Shown here piece by piece: positions 43,138 through 47,296 of a stretch of 47,296 bases of DNA. The translations under genes were made by a program, and so were the position numbers. The stretch covers positions 1-47,296 of the forward strand of contig JAQSWN010000110.1 in the NCBI GenBank assembly GCA_029266615.1. The letters run 5' to 3'. Position 1 is the first letter of the stretch. Each line of letters opens with the position of its first letter. The notes below the pieces were generated by a model that saw only the letters and a program-made list of their open reading frames with translations, was not told the origin of the DNA and did not search any database. Origin of the DNA: Polyangiaceae bacterium (GTDB lineage Bacteria; Myxococcota_A; Polyangia; Polyangiales; Polyangiaceae).

Positions 43138-46100
43138 CTAGCTGCAGCCCATGGAGTTGCCGCAGTTGAGGCACTTGTAGCAGGCGCCGTTGCGCACCGT
43201 GATGTGCCCGCAGCCGTCGCACACTGGTGCGTCGCCCATCATCTCTTCGAGCTGTGCATCGAGCGCGCCGTGGCCCTCCGCGGCAAACGCGGCCGGCTCG
43301 GGCTTGACCGCCAAGGCTTGCGGCGGGATCGAAGAAGGACGGGGCGGCGCGATGGACGTTGCTGAGCCGGAGTCTTCCGCGACCAGCTTGGGCACGGTCG
43401 GATCTTCGATGCTGCCGGAGTCCTCCGAAGGCTTTACCTGCGCGAAGTCGTACCGGCGCAGGTACTCCACGCCCAGGACCCGGAAGATGTAGTCCACGAT
43501 GGAAGTCGAGAACTTGATGTTCGGGTGGCCGGAGACGACGCCGTGCGGCTCGAAGCGGGTGAACGTGAACTGCTCCACGAACGTGGAGAGCGGAACGCCG
43601 TACTGCAAACCGACGGACACGGCCATCGCGAAGCAGTTCATCAGCGACCGGAAGGCGGCGCCCTCCTTGTGCATGTCGATGAAGATCTCCCCCAGGGTGC
43701 CGTCTTCGTATTCGCCGGTGCGCAAGAACACCTTGTGACCACCGACGTGCGCTTCCTGCGTGAATCCACGGCGCTTCTGCGGGAGCCGCACCCTCTGACC
43801 TTCCGGACGCGCCACGGTTGGCACCGAGGCGAGCGCAGCCGCCACCACCGGCGCAGCCACGGCCGCGGCCGCCGCCTCTTCCGCTTGCTCTTTGCTCTCG
43901 CTCTTCTCCCCACTGGAGGTGGAGAGGGGCTGCGATGCTTTGCAACCGTCGCGGTAGAGCGCGACCGCTTTGAGGCCCAGCTTCCAGCCGTCCTCGTAAA
44001 TTTGCTTCACGTCTTCCACGGTCGCGTCGTTGGGCAGATTCACGGTCTTGCTGATCGCGCCGGACAAGAACGGCTGCGCCGCGGCCATCATCTTCACGTG
44101 CGACATCGGCGCGAGGTAGCGTTGACCGGTGCGACCACAGCGATTGGCGCAGTCGAAAACGGCGTAGTGCTCCGACCGCAGGTGGGGCGCGCCCTCGATG
44201 GTCATGCGGCCGATGATCACGTCGCCCGCTTGCTCGATCTGCGCGGCCGTGAAGCCCAGGAACTTGAGCAGGCTGAAGCCCGGCTGCGAGAGCTTCTCCG
44301 CCGAGACTCCGAGGCGCTCGTAGGTTTCGCGACCGAGCACCCACGGCGCGAACGCCAGACCGAGGTCGAACACGCCGGGCAGAGCGCTCTCGATCTTGGC
44401 GAGGTCTTCGTCCGAAAAGCCCTTTTGCTTGAGCGCGGCGCGGCTCACGTGCGGCGCGCCGGTCAGGGTGTTGGTGCCGGAGATGAACGCGACAATCTCG
44501 CTGATTTGCGCTTGCGAGTAGCGCAGCCGCTTCAGCGCCTCCGGCACGGACTGGTTGACGATCTTGAAGTAGCCGCCGCCGGCCAGCTTCTTGAACTTCA
44601 CGAGCGCGAAGTCGGGCTCGATGCCGGTCGTGTCGCAGTCCATGAGCAGGCCAATGGTGCCGGTCGGCGCGAGCACGGTCGCTTGGGCGTTACGGTAGCC
44701 GTGCTGCTCACCCAGCTCGACGGCGTGGTCCCAGTCCTGCACGGCGGCTTGCCATAGGTAATCCGGGCACTGCTCGCGATCGATCGCGTAAGCGGCCTCG
44801 CGGTGTTGGCGCATGACGCGCAGCATCGGCTCGCGGTTCTTGTCGAAGCCAGGGAACGCGCCCTTGCTGCTCGCGATCTCCGCGCTCACCGCGTACGCGC
44901 GGCCGCAGAGAATGGCCGTGAGTGCCCCCGCGATCGCGCGGCCCTCGTTCGAGTCGTAGGGAATGCCTTGCAGCATCAGCAGCGTGCCGAGGTTGGCGTA
45001 GCCGAGGCCGAGGGGGCGATAATCGTGCGAATTTCGCGCGATTCCCCGGGTCGGGTAGCTCGACAGATCCACCAGGATTTCCTGGGCCGTGAAGAACACG
45101 TCCACCGCGTGACGGTACCCTTCGACGTCGAACCGGCCGGCTTCGTCCAAGAACTTGGTGAGGTTCAGCGACGACAGGTTGCAAGCCGTGTCGTCCAAAA
45201 ACATGTACTCACTGCAGGGATTACTGGCGTTGATTTTCCCGGTGTTGGGGCAAGTGTGCCAGTGGTTGATCGTGCTGTCGTATTGCACGCCCGGGTCCGC
45301 GCAGGCCCAGGCGGACTCCGCGACCATGTCCCAAAGCTCACCCGCGTTGAGCGTGTCCACCACTTTGCCGGTGGTGCGGGCGATGGTTTGCCACTTACCG
45401 CCCGCCGCCGCCGCGCGCATGAACTCGTCCGTCACGCGCACGGAGTTGTTCGAGTTTTGACCGCTTACCGTGTGGTACGCCTCACCGTTGAAGTCGCTCT
45501 CGTAGCCGGCGGCGATGAGCGCCTTGGCCTTCTTTTCTTCGCGCGTCTTCCACTGAATGAAGTCGCGAATCTCGGGATGGTCCATGTCCAGACAGACCAT
45601 CTTTGCGGCGCGGCGCGTGGTGCCGCCGCTCTTGGTCGCGCCGGCCGCGCGGTCCAACACTTCTAGGAAGCTCATCAGCCCGCTCGAGGTCCCGCCGCCG
45701 GATAGCTTCTCTTGCTTGCCCCGGATCGCGCTGAAATTCGAGCCCGTGCCGGAGCCGTACTTGAACAGCCGGGCCTCGGACTTCACCAACTCGTAGATGC
45801 CCATGAGGTCGTCCGGCACGGCCTGGATGAAGCACGCAGAGCACTGCGGGCGCTCGTACGCATTCGCGGTCTCGCTCACGTCCGCGAGCGCGTCGCTCCA
45901 CGCCCAGTTGCCGCCCGAGCCGGTGATGCCGTACTCGCTCCACAATCCACAGTTGAACCAAACCGGCGAGTTGAACGCGCCGTACTGGTTGGTCATCAGC
46001 CAGGTGAGCTCCGCTTCGAACGTCTCCGCGTCCGTCGGCGTCGCGAAGTAACCGCCGAAGTCTTCACCCGCTTTTCGGATGGTGTGCGCGATGCGATGCA

Positions 46101-46437
46101 CGACCTGGCGCACGCTCGTTTCGCCCTGCTCCTTGTCGCCATGAATGCCCGCTTTGCGGAAGTACTTGGAGACGACGATGTCCGTCGCGAGCTGGGACCA
46201 ACCCGCCGGGATTTCCGCGCCCTCCATCTTGAACACGATGGAGCCGTCCGGGTTCGTGATCACGCTTTGGCGACGCTCCCAGACCACGTCCGCCAGCGGA
46301 TCTGCACCGGGCTGGGTGTAACGAGGGTTGAAGGTCGCGCCCGCGCGTGCGCTGAGCGAGCCGCGCTTCGACGCTTCCGCAGAAGCCGTGGTTTTCACGC
46401 GCTCATTTTCCTGACCTACAACCGTCGACTGCGCCAT
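43138..46437 (-). CDS. nrdJ: Vitamin B12-dependent ribonucleoside-diphosphate reductase
   Basis: 1099 residues from ATG at 46437, chosen because gaggagaag lies just upstream; the ATG at 46455 would add six residues. Class II reductases reduce ribonucleotides to deoxyribonucleotides using adenosylcobalamin. Seen motifs are NSPVWFNCGL, CSACFIQAVPDDLMGIYELV, NSNNSVRVTDEFM, NPCSEYMFLDDTACNLSSLNL split around the active site, and LAPTGTIGLLMDCDTTGIEPD (phosphate-binding loop). The C-terminal zinc-ribbon-like end is CDGCGHITVRNGACYKC then CGNSMGCS. It works with or without oxygen. No cobalamin riboswitch is visible upstream. Confidence 0.96.
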   Translation of the reverse strand: MAQSTVVGQENERVKTTASAEASKRGSLSARAGATFNPRYTQPGADPLADVVWERRQSVITNPDGSIVFKMEGAEIPAGWSQLATDIVVSKYFRKAGIHGDKEQGETSVRQVVHRIAHTIRKAGEDFGGYFATPTDAETFEAELTWLMTNQYGAFNSPVWFNCGLWSEYGITGSGGNWAWSDALADVSETANAYERPQCSACFIQAVPDDLMGIYELVKSEARLFKYGSGTGSNFSAIRGKQEKLSGGGTSSGLMSFLEVLDRAAGATKSGGTTRRAAKMVCLDMDHPEIRDFIQWKTREEKKAKALIAAGYESDFNGEAYHTVSGQNSNNSVRVTDEFMRAAAAGGKWQTIARTTGKVVDTLNAGELWDMVAESAWACADPGVQYDSTINHWHTCPNTGKINASNPCSEYMFLDDTACNLSSLNLTKFLDEAGRFDVEGYRHAVDVFFTAQEILVDLSSYPTRGIARNSHDYRPLGLGYANLGTLLMLQGIPYDSNEGRAIAGALTAILCGRAYAVSAEIASSKGAFPGFDKNREPMLRVMRQHREAAYAIDREQCPDYLWQAAVQDWDHAVELGEQHGYRNAQATVLAPTGTIGLLMDCDTTGIEPDFALVKFKKLAGGGYFKIVNQSVPEALKRLRYSQAQISEIVAFISGTNTLTGAPHVSRAALKQKGFSDEDLAKIESALPGVFDLGLAFAPWVLGRETYERLGVSAEKLSQPGFSLLKFLGFTAAQIEQAGDVIIGRMTIEGAPHLRSEHYAVFDCANRCGRTGQRYLAPMSHVKMMAAAQPFLSGAISKTVNLPNDATVEDVKQIYEDGWKLGLKAVALYRDGCKASQPLSTSSGEKSESKEQAEEAAAAAVAAPVVAAALASVPTVARPEGQRVRLPQKRRGFTQEAHVGGHKVFLRTGEYEDGTLGEIFIDMHKEGAAFRSLMNCFAMAVSVGLQYGVPLSTFVEQFTFTRFEPHGVVSGHPNIKFSTSIVDYIFRVLGVEYLRRYDFAQVKPSEDSGSIEDPTVPKLVAEDSGSATSIAPPRPSSIPPQALAVKPEPAAFAAEGHGALDAQLEEMMGDAPVCDGCGHITVRNGACYKCLNCGNSMGCS

Positions 46438-46861
46438 GGCTGGTCTTCTCCTCATCGGGACGGACTCCGATTGTCACGCAGCCCGTCAGTGCTGTAAACC
46501 TGTCCAGTGCTGATGCGTTCAGTGTCACTGGATGCAGCGCTGCCCGGCCCCCGGATGGGAGTCAGTGCCTCACGCGCGCCCAGCGACGACCTCGCGCCCC
46601 AAGAACGAGGAGCCTTGTACCCCAAGGGGTTGGGGTCGGCCAAGCAAAAATCCGCGAGCAATTGGGCCCTCAAGCTATCAACATGGGGCCGAACTACTGA
46701 AGGTCAACGCGCAAATCCCCGGCTTCATTGTGCCTTCCGTGTCGCTCCGGTGTCGCGTCGGTTCTGAACAAAAGATGCCCTGAACAGCTTGTCCTGGGGA
46801 TGCCCCGATCCAATACCGACGTTCCCAATAGCTCGTCCCCAGCTTAGTCCACAGGTTGTCC
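46438..46861. other. Divergent intergenic stretch of about 420 bp upstream of nrdJ
   Basis: It must hold promoters for nrdJ (-) and the rsmB-like gene (+). Several CAGTG-type elements lie near nrdJ (46486, 46504, 46520, 46561), including CCAGTG...CACTGG as an inverted pair (46504-46509 with 46526-46531). These could be an operator. I find no NrdR box and no B12 riboswitch core. Confidence 0.35.
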
Positions 46862-47296
46862 ATGCCCCCCGTCACGAAAGCTCAGCTCGATCACGCCGTC
46901 GCCATCCTTCAACGAGCTCGAGGCGGGGCGCGCGCCAGCAGTGAGCTTAGCCGAGCCATCTCGAGTGAGCAGCTCGGCCCCGGACAATCCGAACAGTTGT
47001 CCAGCTTGGTCTACGCCGCGCTCCGTCGTGAGCGGCGCGTCGTCGCGGTGCTGCGCGAGCTCGGCGCGGACGTGAGTGGGCCTCACGCGGCGCGCCTCAT
47101 GGTGATCGGCGCGGGCCTACTCGAAGCGTCGCCGTTGTTCGAGCCGGAGGAAGCGCGCGCGGCGTGGAGCGAAGTTTCGTGGCAGCGGTTCCTGCAAACG
47201 GACGCGACGCTGCTCGCGCGAACCCGCGGCGTGGAGAAGGTCGCGCTGCTCGGCTCGTTACCAGATTTTTTGGCTCAGCTGCTGCACAGTGAATAC
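46862..47296 (+). CDS. RsmB/NOP-family 16S rRNA methyltransferase, N-terminal part (3' partial)
   Basis: 145 residues from ATG at 46862, open at the window end. The N-terminal region is NusB-like and helical (AVAILQRARGGARASSELSR, LSSLVYAALRRERRVVAVL). The sequence RTRGVEKVALLGSLPDFLAQLLHSEY matches the linker that precedes the methyltransferase domain in RsmB (m5C967 of 16S rRNA), listed here in two parts because of length: GVEKVALLGSLPDF and LAQLLHSEY. The SAM-binding and catalytic Cys motifs lie beyond the edge. It is divergent from nrdJ. Confidence 0.8.
   Translation, partial: MPPVTKAQLDHAVAILQRARGGARASSELSRAISSEQLGPGQSEQLSSLVYAALRRERRVVAVLRELGADVSGPHAARLMVIGAGLLEASPLFEPEEARAAWSEVSWQRFLQTDATLLARTRGVEKVALLGSLPDFLAQLLHSEY

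Noticed and set aside
43525..44757. 410-codon plus-strand frame opposite nrdJ
   Set aside because: Antisense shadow; the minus frame carries all reductase motifs.
46438..46861. Cobalamin riboswitch upstream of nrdJ
   Set aside because: B12-dependent reductases are sometimes near such elements, but no B12-box or conserved core is visible on the minus strand.

Overview
This GC-rich window reads as a chromosomal fragment from a myxobacterium, most likely of the Polyangia/Sorangium side of Myxococcota. That placement is inference. It rests on many lipoproteins with Gly/Ser/Ala-rich linkers after the lipobox, IPT/TIG-domain lipoproteins, an MglA-like Ras-superfamily GTPase, an ECF-sigma/Ser-Thr-kinase fusion, an FHA-domain sigma-54 activator, a B12-dependent ribonucleotide reductase and plant-polysaccharide enzymes (GH3, PL10). 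There is no rRNA, CRISPR array, phage or insertion sequence. One complete tRNA gene is present.

Layout. 1-861: broken nuclease/lamin-tail secreted protein. 960-8550: fused MFS/spermidine-synthase-like membrane protein, a GH3 lipoprotein that seems to lack its nucleophile, and an IPT/TIG lipoprotein. 8562-8906: tRNA-Pro(CGG) with its 3' end and terminator duplicated next to it. 9006-10808 (-): etfB-etfA. 10993-14854 (+): tightly packed run nadB, CPBP protease, patatin, Tudor-like lipoprotein. 14851-17738 (-): mscL, OmpA/TSP3 protein, DUF481 outer-membrane protein. 18212-20598 (+): MscS-like channel overlapping a sigma-kinase fusion, which converges on an FHA/sigma-54 activator (20591-21913, -). 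21988-24396: two lipoproteins (-) and an XRE-cupin regulator (+). 24454-25910: typA, broken by two deletions and a perfect 100-bp inverted repeat. 26168-29444 (-): PL10 pectate lyase and HflX. 29578-33493 (+): IPT lipoprotein, type II homoserine kinase and argH. 33497-34591 (-): membrane protein with 13-residue tandem repeats. 34654-37793 (+): MglA-like GTPase, PocR-type histidine kinase and thiL, each directly abutting the next. 37756-40106 (+): lipoprotein pair, the second with a CxxCH motif and a beta-propeller. 40108-43010 (-): lipoprotein, outer-membrane protein, ECF sigma factor and a membrane/TPR partner. 43138-46437 (-): nrdJ. 46862-end (+): start of an RsmB-like rRNA methyltransferase, cut by the window edge.

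Housekeeping genes (etfAB, nadB, mscL, hflX, thrB, argH, thiL, nrdJ, rsmB-like) are interleaved with envelope and signalling genes. The most unusual parts are the channel/sigma-pseudokinase/FHA-activator locus, the GTPase-histidine-kinase pair, several enzymes that have lost expected catalytic residues (GH3, kinase, patatin), and the rearranged typA. The typA and first-gene lesions could be assembly or amplification artefacts rather than biology.
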